A stretch of DNA of 64,000 nucleotides from Synechococcus sp. CCY 0621 (GCF_019038465.1 NZ_JAFKRH010000014.1:186001-250000), one strand, 5' to 3'; counted from the stretch's first letter, positions 8,188-17,783 are shown. Notes: a model not told the origin generated them from the sequence alone. Numbers and translations: made by a program.

Positions 8188-10067
8188 TGGCGCGACGCCG
8201 CACCTTCAGGGTCCTCGTGGTGGCCGTGCTGGCCTGGGTGGGGGTCAGTTCCGGCTGGCCGGGGCCCCGGATGCGGGTCTGGGAACGGGGCGTGGAGCAG
8301 CAGCTGCTGTTGCTGCGCGGCCCGCGCCGGCCGCCGGCGAAGGTGGTGCTGGTCACGGTCGATGACGCGACGCTGCAGCAGGGCGACTGGTTCGAGGAGC
8401 AGGGCCGCATCCCGGAATGGGCCAGGGGCGTCGGCAGCCTGCCCTGGCCCCGCGCCACCTACGGGATGGTGGCGGAGAAGCTTCTTCAGGCCGGCGCCAA
8501 GGCGGTGGCTGTGAATGTGGTCTTCGAGGGGCCCAGCGGCAAGGGTGAGGGCGATGACGAGGCCCTGGAGCTGCGCTTGCGGCGTTACCCCGGCCGGGTC
8601 GCCCTGGCGGCCGAGATGCTCGAGTCCAATGACGCCCAGGGGGCCGGCTCGCTCACCTTCGTGCGGCCGGAGCGCTTCCTGGCGGCCATCGGCGGCACCG
8701 GCGCCCTGGGGCTCACCAACATCCTTGCCGGCACCTCCAGCGAGCCCAGCCGCCATCCGGAGGCCTACGCCAGCGGCGTGCTCCCCGCCCGGGGCGCCGA
8801 GGGCCACAGCGCCCTCTCCTCCACCCTGCTGCGGCTGGGGGGCCACCGCAGCCGCCAGGACGACAGGGCCAGCTCCCTCAACTTCTACGGCCCTGAGGGC
8901 AGCTTCCGGCGTCTGCCGGCCTGGGAGGTGCTCGACCCCGAGCGCTGGAAGACCCATCCCCTGCGCAAGGACCTGGCCGGTTCGGTGGTGCTGCTCGGGC
9001 CTGTCGTCGCCCAGGGGGCCGATGGCTATCCCACCCCTTTCGGCAGCCTGTCGGGTCTGGAGGTGCTGGCCACCGCCACGGCCAACTCGCTGCAGGGAGA
9101 CGGTCTGCAACCCTGGCCCCGCAGCGCCCCGGGACGGGCCCTGTTGTCCCTGCTGCCCCTGCTGATCGTCCTGGCGGCGGCCCGGCGACGCTCGAACCTG
9201 CGCGGGCGACTCGTGCTTGTGGCGCTGATGCTGGTCCTCCAGGGCGCCGCCGTCACGGTGGCGCTGCAGCAGGCCAACCGCTGGCTGCCGCTGCTGGCAC
9301 CGGTCTCGGGCCTGGTCCTGCTGGGCCTGCTCTACGGCGGGGATGCCTACCTGCGGGAGGGGCAGGAGCGGCGCCGGTTGCGACGCACCTTCGAGCGCTA
9401 CGTGGCGCCCGGCGTGGTGGCGGAGATCCTCTCCGACCCGGAATCGGCCCAGGGGATCCTGCGGGGCCGGCTGCTCGAGGTGACCGTGCTGATGACCGAC
9501 ATCAAGGGCTTCACGGTGCTCACCAAGCAGCGCAGCGGCGAGGGCCAGAGCGAGCTGCACGTGCGCCAGCTCAACGAGTATCTGGGCGCCATGGTGGAGG
9601 TGGTGATGGCCCATGGCGGCACCGTCGACAAGTTCATCGGCGATGCGGTGATGGCCGTCTTCGGCTCACCGGTGAGCCGGGGGGTGGCCGAGGAGGCCAG
9701 CCAGGCGGTGCGCTGCGCCCTGGCCATGCGGGCGGCCCTGGCCGGCCTCAACGAGGACTGGGCGCGGCGGGGCATCGCCACCCTCGACAACGGCATCGGC
9801 CTGGCCAGCGGCCAGGTGATGGTGGGCCAGATCGGCAGCCCCAAGCGGATGGAGTTCACCGTGATCGGCGACACGGTGAACCTGTCGGCCCGACTGGAGT
9901 CGGCCACCCGGAATGTGGACGCGGCGGTGGTGTGTGACGCGCAGACCGCCAGCCTGATTCAGGCCGATGCGGGCCTCGACTCCCGCTCCCTGGGGGCCCA
10001 GCCCGTGAAGAGCCTGGGGGAGGTGGAGATCTTCACGGTGTCGCTCCGGGATCAGGCCTCCAGGTAA
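8184..10067 (+). CDS. CHASE2-domain class III adenylate cyclase (copy B)
   Basis: A 627-residue membrane sensor cyclase. One N-terminal membrane segment (about 8-24), an extracytoplasmic CHASE2 domain (KVVLVTVDDATL; about 50-315), two or three membrane segments (about 318-386) and a C-terminal cyclase domain (about 430-600). Catalytic features are complete: metal-binding Asp439 and Asp487, adenine-recognition Lys483 and Thr559 (FTVIG), Asn566 and Arg570, as in bacterial class IIIb adenylate cyclases. The start at 8184 overlaps the stop of the FecR-CAP gene; a longer frame to 8007 lies inside that gene and was rejected. The 3' end shares an 18-base tandem duplication with the convergent speA gene. 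Confidence 0.92.
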   Translation: MMARRRTFRVLVVAVLAWVGVSSGWPGPRMRVWERGVEQQLLLLRGPRRPPAKVVLVTVDDATLQQGDWFEEQGRIPEWARGVGSLPWPRATYGMVAEKLLQAGAKAVAVNVVFEGPSGKGEGDDEALELRLRRYPGRVALAAEMLESNDAQGAGSLTFVRPERFLAAIGGTGALGLTNILAGTSSEPSRHPEAYASGVLPARGAEGHSALSSTLLRLGGHRSRQDDRASSLNFYGPEGSFRRLPAWEVLDPERWKTHPLRKDLAGSVVLLGPVVAQGADGYPTPFGSLSGLEVLATATANSLQGDGLQPWPRSAPGRALLSLLPLLIVLAAARRRSNLRGRLVLVALMLVLQGAAVTVALQQANRWLPLLAPVSGLVLLGLLYGGDAYLREGQERRRLRRTFERYVAPGVVAEILSDPESAQGILRGRLLEVTVLMTDIKGFTVLTKQRSGEGQSELHVRQLNEYLGAMVEVVMAHGGTVDKFIGDAVMAVFGSPVSRGVAEEASQAVRCALAMRAALAGLNEDWARRGIATLDNGIGLASGQVMVGQIGSPKRMEFTVIGDTVNLSARLESATRNVDAAVVCDAQTASLIQADAGLDSRSLGAQPVKSLGEVEIFTVSLRDQASR

Positions 10068-10086
10068 GGTCAGGCCTCCAGGTAAG
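10052..10086. repeat. 18-base tandem duplication spanning two convergent stop codons
   Basis: The 17-mer tcaggcctccaggtaag occurs at 10052-10068 and again at 10070-10086, offset by 18 bases. The first copy encodes the C terminus and TAA stop of the plus-strand cyclase. The second, read on the minus strand, encodes the last codons and TGA stop of speA. A single ancestral copy would have made the two 3' ends overlap; the duplication separates them by two bases. Confidence 0.95.
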
Positions 10087-12034
10087 TCGTCTGCTCCAGG
10101 CTGGCCCGCAGGTGGGCCATCAGGCGACGGGCGTCGCTGATGGCCAGGTCGCCGCGGCCGATCGCCTGCTCGCTGGCCAGCCGCAGCCGCTCCAGCAGCA
10201 GGTCGGGGTCGTGTTCCATCGCCTCGAGCACCTCGGCGTTGGTGTTGCCCCGCACCACGTGGTCGACCCGGTAGCCGCCCCCGGCCGCCAGCCGGATGTG
10301 AACGGCGTTGGTGCTGCCGAACAGGTTGTGCAGGTTGCCCATCACCTCCTGGTAGGCCCCGCCCAGGAACAGCCCGATCCAGTAGGGCTCGCCCGGCCGC
10401 AGGCTGTGGAGTTCCAGCAGGGGCTTGACCTGGCCCCTGTCGATGAAGCGGGCGATCTTGCCGTCGGAATCGCAGGTGAGGTCGGCGAAGCTGCCCAGCC
10501 GGGTGGGGCGTTCATCGAGCCGGTGGATCGGCAGCACCGGGAACAGCTGGTCGATCGCCCAGGTGTCCGGCGCCGAGCGGAACACCGAGAGGTTGGCGTA
10601 GTACGTGCCGGCCAGCGCCGCCGGCAGGGCCTGCAGCTCCTGGGGGATCACGGTGCCTGTGGCCAGGCCTTCGAGCTGGCGGGCGATCGCCTGGCAGCTC
10701 ACCCAGGTGAGCCGCTCGGCGGTGGCCCGCTCCGGCAGGCTCAGGTAGCCGAGCCGGAAGGCGTTGAGGGCGTCCTCCTTGAACTTGAGGGCGTCGTTCC
10801 AGGCCTCCTGCAGGCGCTCCACCACCGACCGCCCGTCCCCGCCCTCCCCTTCGGGGCTTCCCCCCACCGCGATGGCGCTGATCACCGCATGGGTGTCGCG
10901 CAGGTTGCGCAGGATCAGGGCCTCCCCCTCGGCCGGCGGCGGCAGCGACTCGGTGTGGCCGCCGGCCCCGAGCACGTCGAACACGAGAACGCTGAAGTGG
11001 CTGGCCAGCGCCCGGCCGCTCTCGCTCACCAGCGTGGGGGGGCGGATCCCGTGGGGCTCGCAACACTCCCGGATCGTGGCGACGACGTCGTTGGCGTAGT
11101 TCTGCAGCGAGTAGTTGGTGGAGGCGGCGGTGGCGGTGCGGCTGCCGTCGTAGTCGATGCCGAGGCCGCCACCCACATCGAGGAAGCCCATCGGCGCCCC
11201 CAGCCGGGTGAGCTCGGCATAGATCTGCCCCGCCTCCTGCAGGGCGTCCTTGAGGACGGCGATGTCGTTGATCTGGCTGCCGATGTGGAAGTGCAGCAGG
11301 CGCAGGTCGTCGAGCAGGCCCACCTCCCGCAGCCGCTCCACCGTGGTGAGCACGTCGGGGATCGAGAGGCCGAACTTGGCCCGTTCCCCCACCGAGCTGC
11401 CCCAGCGCCCGGTGCTGCGGGCGGAGAGCTTGGCGCGGATGCCGATGAACGGGGCCCCGCCCAGGGCGCCGCTGGCGGCGATGATCCGCTCCACCTCGTC
11501 GGCCTGCTCAATCACCACCACCGGCTGGCGCCCCAGGCGCCGGGCCAGGATCGCCGTCTCGATGTAGCGCCGGTCCTTGTAGCCGTTGCAGATCAGCAGG
11601 GCGTCGGGGTCGTCGAGCAGCGACAGGGCGATCAGCAGCTCGGCCTTGCTGCCCGCCTCCAGGCCGAAGTGCCAGCGGTGGCCGCTTTCCACCAGCTGCT
11701 CCACCACGTGGCGCTGCTGGTTGCACTTGACCGGGAACACCCCCTGGTAGCGGCCGTCATAGCCGTACTGGGCGATGGCCCGCTCGAAGGCGCCGTGCAG
11801 ACGCTCCAGCCGGTCCTCGAGGATGTCGTCGAAGCGGATCAGCAGCGGCAGGGTGAGGTCGCGCCCCTGCAGCTCCCGCACCAGGTCCACCAGATCGAGG
11901 GAGCCGCCACGGTCGCCGCGGGGCTGGACGATCACGTGGCCCCGGGCGTTCATCGAGAAATAGGGCTCCCCCCAGCGCTCAAGGCCGTAGAGGGCGGAGC
12001 TGTCGGCGATGGACCAGCTGGTGGCTGCCGCCAT
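10070..12034 (-). CDS. speA: Biosynthetic arginine decarboxylase
   Basis: A PLP-dependent enzyme of about 654 residues converting arginine to agmatine plus CO2, the first step of putrescine synthesis. It fits the SpeA family (fold type III, about 630-660 residues): YFSMNARGHVIVQPRG near the N terminus, the PLP-lysine region GVFPVKCNQQ, FLDVGGGLGIDYDGS and VSESGRALASH. I chose the ATG at 12034, which places SSALYGLERWG about 11 residues in as in relatives; an upstream ATG at 12088 would add 18 residues. It lies between two signalling genes but is itself ordinary metabolism. Confidence 0.93.
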   Translation of the reverse strand: MAAATSWSIADSSALYGLERWGEPYFSMNARGHVIVQPRGDRGGSLDLVDLVRELQGRDLTLPLLIRFDDILEDRLERLHGAFERAIAQYGYDGRYQGVFPVKCNQQRHVVEQLVESGHRWHFGLEAGSKAELLIALSLLDDPDALLICNGYKDRRYIETAILARRLGRQPVVVIEQADEVERIIAASGALGGAPFIGIRAKLSARSTGRWGSSVGERAKFGLSIPDVLTTVERLREVGLLDDLRLLHFHIGSQINDIAVLKDALQEAGQIYAELTRLGAPMGFLDVGGGLGIDYDGSRTATAASTNYSLQNYANDVVATIRECCEPHGIRPPTLVSESGRALASHFSVLVFDVLGAGGHTESLPPPAEGEALILRNLRDTHAVISAIAVGGSPEGEGGDGRSVVERLQEAWNDALKFKEDALNAFRLGYLSLPERATAERLTWVSCQAIARQLEGLATGTVIPQELQALPAALAGTYYANLSVFRSAPDTWAIDQLFPVLPIHRLDERPTRLGSFADLTCDSDGKIARFIDRGQVKPLLELHSLRPGEPYWIGLFLGGAYQEVMGNLHNLFGSTNAVHIRLAAGGGYRVDHVVRGNTNAEVLEAMEHDPDLLLERLRLASEQAIGRGDLAISDARRLMAHLRASLEQTTYLEA

Positions 12035-12135
12035 GGCGCGCGCAGTGCAGGAGCTGCGGGGAAGGTGGCTGGAATCTAGGGGTGTCATCCTGCTGCGCCG
12101 GTGCTACAGCAGGGGGCCCCGGCCGTCCTCAAGCC

Positions 12136-14730
12136 ATGCAGCTGTTCAGTCGTCTGCCGGAGCAGCAGCTGCGCCGGGTGCGCTGGGCCCTGCTGATCGG
12201 CTGGATGCTGCTGATCGCCTCGCTGCTGCTGCCGGTGATCATGCTGCCGGCTGCGCTGGTGCCCCCCTGCTCCGTGGCCTTCGATCCCGATTGTCAGCTG
12301 CATCAGCAGCCCGGCAACCGGCTGTTCTGGGGGACCGTGGTGCCGGTGGGTCTGCTTCTGATCGGCGCCATCAGCCATGAGCTCTGGCGGCGCGTCTGCC
12401 CGCTGGCCTTCGTGTCGCAGCTGGCCCGGGCCCTCGGCCGGCAGCGCAGCCGCCCCGGCCGCAAGGGGCGGCCTGAGGTGGTGATGGTGGAGGCCGAATC
12501 GTGGCTGGGCCGCCACCATCTCACCCTCCAGTGGAGCCTGCTGATCGGTGGGCTGTGCCTGCGCCTGCTGGCGGTGAACGGCAGCCCGATCGGGCTGGCG
12601 ATCCTGCTCCTGGTGACCCTGGCGGCGGCGCTGCTGGTGGGCTGGTCCTGGGGTGGCAAGGCCTGGTGCCAGTACGTGTGCCCGATGGGGCCGGTGCAGA
12701 CCGTGCTCACCGGCCTGCGGGGGCCCCTCGGCAGCACGGCCCATGTCGCCTCAACCTCGAAGATCACCCAGTCGATGTGCCGCACCCTCGCCGCCGAGGG
12801 GCGGGAGCAGAGCGCCTGCGTGGCCTGTCAGGTGCCCTGCATCGACATCGACGCTGAGCGCTCCTTCTGGCAGAACCTTCACGGCAAGCGCGGGCTCAGC
12901 TGGATCTGGTACTCCTATCCGGGCCTGATTGTGGCCTTCTTCCTGCTGATGCAGGCGGTGGGTGTCGGCAGCGGCCTGGAGGACCATCCGCTCGGTTATC
13001 TGCGCTCAGGAGCCTGGGCCTTCGATGCCGGCCAGCCCCAGCGGGTCTGGCAGGCGCTCTGGCCAGCGCTGCCCCTGCCCCGCCTGCTGGCGGTCCCGCT
13101 GCTCCTCAGCGCCGCCGCGGCTTCCTCTGTGCTTCTGTTTCAAGGCCTCCAGCGCCTCCTGGAGCGGTTCTTCCGCCACAAGGGTCTGGGCGAACCGCAG
13201 GAGCGGGCGGCGCAGCGCACCCGACTGCTCGCTTCGTTCCTGGCGATCAACCTCTTCTTCTGGTTCGTGGACCCCTTCCAGGGGGCCCTGGGCGGTGAGG
13301 GGGGCGAGGTGCTTCAGCTGCTGGTGCTGCTGGCCACCAGCATCGCCCTGTACCGCAGCTGGGGACGTGACCAGGCCACGTACCGTCGCGAGAGCGCCAG
13401 CGAGAGCCTGCGCCGCCAGCTGCGCGATCTTCCCGGGCTGGAGGCTGCCCTCGATGGCCGATCCCTCGAGGTCCTCTCGCCTCAGGAGGTGTTCACGCTG
13501 GTCAAGGCGTTGCCGGCGCTCGGTCGCCAGCAGGGTCGCGGTTTGTACCGCGACGTGATGGCGGAGATGCTGCGCACGGGCCGCCTCGATCGCGCCAGCG
13601 CCCTGCTGGAGCTCCAGGAGCTGCGCCAGACCCTGCAGCTCGATGACTCCGATCACCACGCCGTGGTGCGCACCCTGGCCAGCGAGCAGCCGGAGCTGCT
13701 GGAGCTGGATCCCCTGCAGCGCCAGGTCGACGACCTGCGCCGCGAGGCCGCCCATGAGGCGGTGGAGGAGCTGCTGCGGCTGGCGGGTCTGCAGGTGCTG
13801 GAGCCGGAGCGTCTGTCGCCGGCCCTTCAGGAGCAACTCGACCATCTCCAGGCGGAGAGTGGGCTCGATGAGGCCCGGTGGCAGGCTGTGCTGCAGAGTT
13901 TCGGCCCCCGCGGGGAACTGGAGCGCCGGCATCTGGAGGAGCGACGGGTCGCCTGGACCCAGGAGGCGGGACTGCGGGCCCTGCTGGGGCAGCTGGCGGC
14001 GGGAGATCCCCTGCTGCGGCCGCTGGTGCAGGCCATGGTCCAGCGCACCGAAGGGCCCCGCCGTGAACTGGATCGGCGCCTGGTGGCGGCCGGTCTCGAG
14101 CCGCTGCCGGCCTCGGTGCCGGCCTGCGGTGAGCTTGATCAAGCCCTGGATCTGCTGTGGCGTGATCCTGACCCGGACACCGCCGGCTGGGTGCTGATGC
14201 TGGCCCGCGAGCGCGACCCGCAGCGGGCCGCCCGCCACCTTCAGGATCCCCGTACCGGCCTGGCGGCGTCGCCGTTCCTGCTCAGCCAGCGCCGCGGCGA
14301 GATCGCCCCCGACCGTGAGGAGTTCCCGGCGATCGCCGGGGCCCAGCTGTTCGCCGATCTGCTGCCGGAGGGCATCCTCTGGGTGGCACACCAGGGTCAT
14401 CTGCAGGCGTGTGAGCCGGGTGAAACCCTGATGAGCCGCGGCGCGCCCAGTGATGGCCTCGCCCTGGTGCTGCAGGGCGAGGTGCGGCTGCAGACGGCTG
14501 CCGGGCAGCCGGTGGTGATCGGCGTGGGCCAGACCGTTGGCGAGATGGGTGTGATCACAGGTGACTCCCGAAGCGCCAGCGTGGCCGCCGGTGAGGAGGG
14601 GGCCACGCTGTTCGTTCTGCCCTCCCAGGTCTTCGAAGAGCTGCTGCGGCGCTCACGCCACTTCGGCCGCGGTCTGCTGGCCCACCTGGCCGCGCGCCTG
14701 GAGGCGGAAGGTCCTGTGCTTGCCAACTAG
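12136..14730 (+). CDS. Membrane Fe-S (NapH/polyferredoxin-like) protein with C-terminal cyclic-nucleotide-binding domain
   Basis: An 864-residue fusion. The N-terminal 400 residues have several membrane segments (about 17-40, 65-80, 132-147, 154-170, 260-277, 315-335, 366-380, 392-405) and cysteine motifs: VCPLAF (Cys88), WCQYVCPMG (Cys178, Cys182), Cys215, and ACVACQVPC (Cys228, 231, 235). These resemble NapH/CcoG-type membrane Fe-S electron carriers. The middle third is a long, charged, helix-rich region. The end (about 740-860) is a cyclic-nucleotide-binding fold with [17 protein letters not shown] near 801-817. I infer a membrane redox protein controlled by cAMP or cGMP. The start is the ATG before [11 protein letters not shown]; the longer frame to 12082 overlaps the speA promoter region. 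Confidence 0.8.
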   Translation: MQLFSRLPEQQLRRVRWALLIGWMLLIASLLLPVIMLPAALVPPCSVAFDPDCQLHQQPGNRLFWGTVVPVGLLLIGAISHELWRRVCPLAFVSQLARALGRQRSRPGRKGRPEVVMVEAESWLGRHHLTLQWSLLIGGLCLRLLAVNGSPIGLAILLLVTLAAALLVGWSWGGKAWCQYVCPMGPVQTVLTGLRGPLGSTAHVASTSKITQSMCRTLAAEGREQSACVACQVPCIDIDAERSFWQNLHGKRGLSWIWYSYPGLIVAFFLLMQAVGVGSGLEDHPLGYLRSGAWAFDAGQPQRVWQALWPALPLPRLLAVPLLLSAAAASSVLLFQGLQRLLERFFRHKGLGEPQERAAQRTRLLASFLAINLFFWFVDPFQGALGGEGGEVLQLLVLLATSIALYRSWGRDQATYRRESASESLRRQLRDLPGLEAALDGRSLEVLSPQEVFTLVKALPALGRQQGRGLYRDVMAEMLRTGRLDRASALLELQELRQTLQLDDSDHHAVVRTLASEQPELLELDPLQRQVDDLRREAAHEAVEELLRLAGLQVLEPERLSPALQEQLDHLQAESGLDEARWQAVLQSFGPRGELERRHLEERRVAWTQEAGLRALLGQLAAGDPLLRPLVQAMVQRTEGPRRELDRRLVAAGLEPLPASVPACGELDQALDLLWRDPDPDTAGWVLMLARERDPQRAARHLQDPRTGLAASPFLLSQRRGEIAPDREEFPAIAGAQLFADLLPEGILWVAHQGHLQACEPGETLMSRGAPSDGLALVLQGEVRLQTAAGQPVVIGVGQTVGEMGVITGDSRSASVAAGEEGATLFVLPSQVFEELLRRSRHFGRGLLAHLAARLEAEGPVLAN

Positions 14731-14774
14731 GACGTCGGCCACGGACGATGGCTCGGATCTCAACATCTGTTTCC

Positions 14775-15233
14775 ATGGCCACCGAACGCACCTTCCTCGC
14801 CATCAAGCCCGACGGGGTGCAGCGGGGCCTGGTGGGCGAGATCCTCGGCCGTTTCGAGACCAAGGGCTTCAAGCTGGTGGGCCTGAAGCAGCTGGTTCCC
14901 AGCCGCGAACTGGCCGAAAGCCATTACGGCGTTCACCGGGAGCGGCCGTTCTTCGCTGGCCTGGTCGACTTCATCACCAGCGGGCCCGTGGTGGCCATGG
15001 TGTGGGAAGGCGATGGCGTGATCGCCAGCGCCCGCAAGCTGATCGGCGCCACCAAGCCCCTGGAGGCCGAACCCGGCACGATCCGCGGTGACCTGGCGGT
15101 GAACATCGGCCGCAACGTCATCCACGGCTCTGATGCGCCGGAAACGGCCGTGTTCGAGATCGGCCTCTGGTTCGCAGCCTCCGAGCTCTGTGACTGGACG
15201 CCGGCCGACCAGGTGTGGCGGGTCGAGCCCTGA
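14775..15233 (+). CDS. ndk: Nucleoside diphosphate kinase
   Basis: A complete 152-residue NDK, transferring the gamma phosphate between nucleoside triphosphates and diphosphates. It opens with [16 protein letters not shown] and has the active-site histidine in NVIHGSD (His117), with typical family length. The ATG at 14775 gives the standard N terminus; an upstream in-frame ATG at 14748 adds nine non-conserved residues. It lies between a cyclic-nucleotide-binding protein and a FecR-CHASE2 cyclase pair, which may be coincidence since it is a housekeeping enzyme. Confidence 0.97.
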   Translation: MATERTFLAIKPDGVQRGLVGEILGRFETKGFKLVGLKQLVPSRELAESHYGVHRERPFFAGLVDFITSGPVVAMVWEGDGVIASARKLIGATKPLEAEPGTIRGDLAVNIGRNVIHGSDAPETAVFEIGLWFAASELCDWTPADQVWRVEP

Positions 15234-15267
15234 GCGGCCATCCTGGGGACCTTCGCGTCCCCGGGCC

Positions 15268-15954
15268 ATGGTGCTGCGCAGGAGCCTCCAGCATCCCAGG
15301 ACCCTGACCCTGGCGGCCGCGGCCGTCATCGTCTCCGGCCTGGCCCTCGCCCTGCCCGGTGTCACGGCCGCTCCCCGGGTGCCCCGGGTGGTCGATGTGC
15401 CATCGCGTCCGGCGTTCGTGAAGCCGCCGGCGGCTACGGAGCGGCCAGCCCTGGTGGGCCAGGTGCTGGGTCCTTCCACGGTGCTGCGCACCGAAAACCC
15501 CGGCCGGCTTCAGATCCTGCTGGCCGATGGGCGCAGCTTCCGGTTGGGGGGGAACGCCCAGCTGCGCCTCGAGCCGACCCTGCTCGACCTGGTGCGCGGC
15601 CGGATCATCGCCTGGATCGATCCGGGATCGAAAGGCAGCACGCCGCTAAGGGTCCGCACCCGGGTGGGCACGGCCTCGATCCAGGGCACCACGGTCTTCA
15701 TCGAGGCCACCGCCGACAAGGTGTTGTTCCTGAGCTGGGAAGGGAACGTGGAGGTGCGTGCGGCTGACGGCACCGCGTACCGGCTGACCAGCGGCCAGCG
15801 CCTGGAGGCCACGCCCCAGGGCTGGAAGGGCCCCCAGCGCATGGACGCGGCGGAAGTGAAGAAGCGGCGGCGGAGCAGCGAGCTGCTCAATGGCTTCCAG
15901 GCGCCGATGCAGACCCTGCCGGTGATCGAGCGCGAACTCGGGCTCAGCCCCTGA
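15268..15954 (+). CDS. FecR-like domain protein coupled to cyclase C
   Basis: A 228-residue protein with an N-terminal membrane anchor or signal segment (LTLAAAAVIVSGLALALPGV). The rest fits a FecR domain: STVLRTENPGRLQILLADGRSFRLGGNAQLRL, then TRVGTASIQGTTVFIEATADKVLFLSWEGNVEVRAADG. It is not closely similar to the two tandem FecR proteins at 6.4-8.2 kb. The ATG at 15268 was chosen because it immediately precedes the hydrophobic segment; the frame extends to 15133 inside ndk. Its stop overlaps the next start (TGATG, 15952-15956), so it should be made together with the CHASE2 cyclase that follows. Confidence 0.78.
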   Translation: MVLRRSLQHPRTLTLAAAAVIVSGLALALPGVTAAPRVPRVVDVPSRPAFVKPPAATERPALVGQVLGPSTVLRTENPGRLQILLADGRSFRLGGNAQLRLEPTLLDLVRGRIIAWIDPGSKGSTPLRVRTRVGTASIQGTTVFIEATADKVLFLSWEGNVEVRAADGTAYRLTSGQRLEATPQGWKGPQRMDAAEVKKRRRSSELLNGFQAPMQTLPVIERELGLSP

Positions 15955-17783
15955 TGCCCCCCTGGCCTGGCCTGGGGCGTCGGCTCTGGTGGCTGGCCCT
16001 GGCGCTTCCCCTGCTGGCGGGTCTCGACCGGGCCCCCCTCACCCCCCTGGGCCAGGGGCCGCGGCTGCTCGACGACCAGCTGCTGCAGGTCTTCTTCCTG
16101 CTGCGGGGGCAGCGCCCCGCCCCCCCCGATCCGCTGATCCTGGCGATCGATGCCGACTCCCTGGAGCTGGGGGAGCTGCTGGCTCCGGCCGAACGCCAGG
16201 CGTCGCCGCTGTGGCGCCAGATGGGCCCCTGGCCCTGGCCGCGGGCCCTGCAAGCCCGGCTGGCGGCCCATGTTCTGGAGCAAGGGGCCGCCCGGGTGCT
16301 GTTCAACATCGAGTACAGCCAGCCCAGCCGGTACGGGCCTGCCGATGACCGGGCCTTCGCCTCCACCCTCGCCCCCTGGCGCCAGCGGGTGCACCTGGCC
16401 GTCCATTACGACGTGCGTCAGGAGGGGGGGCTGGAGCAGAGTCGGCTGCGGCTGCCGATCCACCCGCTGGGTGCCCCCGGGCTGACCACCCTGCTCCAGT
16501 CCCCCCGGGGGGTGGTGGAGGCGGTGCCGGGCCAGGACTGGATCCGCTACCGGCTGGGCGCGTTCCCGCCCCCCCTGCCCCGGCCGATGGCCTTTCTGGC
16601 CCGTCCGGCACCACCGGCGGCGGCGCCGATGGGCCTCAACTATCCCGGCCCCGCCGGCACCATGCCCCGGGTGCCGGCCTGGCGGCTGCTCGAGGTGCCG
16701 GCCTCCACCTGGCGAGGACGCACCGTGCTGATCGGCGTCACGGCCCCAGGGCTGGGGGACCTGCAGGAGACGCCCGTGGGGCCCATGGCCGGCACGGAGA
16801 TCCAGGCGGTGGCCCTCGCCAACGTGCTGCAGAACCGGGGCCTGATCCGGCTGCCCTTGGCGGGGGAAGGCCTGCTGCTGCTGGCCTGGGGAGGGCTGAT
16901 CGGGCTGCTGCTGCGGCGTCCCGCCTCGGCCGGAGGCACCCTGCAGCTGGCCCTGGCCCTGGCGGGCGGTGTCCTGCTGGCCGGCTGGGCAGTGTGGGCC
17001 GGGGCCCTGCTGCGGCTCCCCCTGGCCGCCCTGCTGTTGGCCCCGGTGGCCGGCGGCGGGGTGCGGGCCGTGGGCCAGGGGCTGGCGGAGAGCCGGGAGC
17101 GGGCCTATCTGCACCAGGTGCTGAGCCGGCGTGTCTCCCCCACCCTGCTGCGCGACATCCTGCGCAGCCCCGGGCCAGTGTGGAACCAGGCGGTGGGCAG
17201 CCGGGCCCGCTGCGCCGTGCTGTTCAGCGACCTGGTGGGGTTCACGCCCCTGAGTGCCGTGCTGGAGCCGGCCGAGCTGTTCGCCCTGCTCAACCGCTAC
17301 TTCGAGGCCATGGCTGCGGCGGTGCTGGAGCAGGAGGGTCTGCTCGACAAATTCATCGGTGACGCGGTGATGGCGGAGTTCGGGGTGCCCCGCAGCCGTG
17401 GGGATGCGCAGGAGGCCCGGGCGGCGGTGCGGGCCGCCCTGGCGATGCAGGAACGGCTGGAGACCCTCAACGTCGAGCTGGCCGCGGCGGGCTCCCCGCC
17501 GCTCCGGCATGGGATCGGGCTCCATTTCGGTGAGGTGATCGCCGGCAACCTGGGCTCCTCCCAGCGCCTGGAGTTCACGGTGGTGGGGGCCAGCGTCAAC
17601 GTGACCAGCCGCCTGGAGGGGCTGACGCGCCTGTTTCCCGAGCACCCGATCCTGATCAGCGGCGATCTACTGGCGCTGCTGCCCGGGGAATTGGAGGTGC
17701 TGTCCCTGGGGAGCCACCGGATCAAGGGCTGGCCCGTGTCCCTGGAGGTGTATGCCCTGCGGGGGCTGCGGCCGGCGCCGTGA
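15954..17783 (+). CDS. CHASE2-domain class III adenylate cyclase (copy C)
   Basis: A 609-residue sensor cyclase with one N-terminal membrane segment (about 10-24), a CHASE2 domain (LLDDQLLQVFFLLRGQRP, LILAIDADSLELGELL; about 35-295), three hydrophobic segments (about 304-372) and a cyclase domain (about 415-590). Metal-binding Asp426 and Asp470, Lys466, Thr542 (FTVVG), Asn549 and Arg553 are present, consistent with adenylate cyclase activity. In place of the common GDxVN it has GASVN. The start overlaps the stop of the FecR-like gene. The 3' end overlaps the convergent thiO by 62 bases. Confidence 0.9.
   Translation: MPPWPGLGRRLWWLALALPLLAGLDRAPLTPLGQGPRLLDDQLLQVFFLLRGQRPAPPDPLILAIDADSLELGELLAPAERQASPLWRQMGPWPWPRALQARLAAHVLEQGAARVLFNIEYSQPSRYGPADDRAFASTLAPWRQRVHLAVHYDVRQEGGLEQSRLRLPIHPLGAPGLTTLLQSPRGVVEAVPGQDWIRYRLGAFPPPLPRPMAFLARPAPPAAAPMGLNYPGPAGTMPRVPAWRLLEVPASTWRGRTVLIGVTAPGLGDLQETPVGPMAGTEIQAVALANVLQNRGLIRLPLAGEGLLLLAWGGLIGLLLRRPASAGGTLQLALALAGGVLLAGWAVWAGALLRLPLAALLLAPVAGGGVRAVGQGLAESRERAYLHQVLSRRVSPTLLRDILRSPGPVWNQAVGSRARCAVLFSDLVGFTPLSAVLEPAELFALLNRYFEAMAAAVLEQEGLLDKFIGDAVMAEFGVPRSRGDAQEARAAVRAALAMQERLETLNVELAAAGSPPLRHGIGLHFGEVIAGNLGSSQRLEFTVVGASVNVTSRLEGLTRLFPEHPILISGDLLALLPGELEVLSLGSHRIKGWPVSLEVYALRGLRPAP

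Noticed and set aside
10112-12079. Long plus-strand open frame antisense to speA (655 codons)
   Set aside because: Composition is a typical shadow frame; speA on the minus strand has complete family motifs.
15245-15262. Hairpin ggggac-cttcgc-gtcccc between ndk and the FecR gene
   Set aside because: Short stem, no T-run and only six bases from the next start codon; not a convincing terminator.
15510-17645. Minus-strand open frame antisense to cyclase C (711 codons)
   Set aside because: Low-complexity Gln/Gly/His composition; shadow of the cyclase gene.
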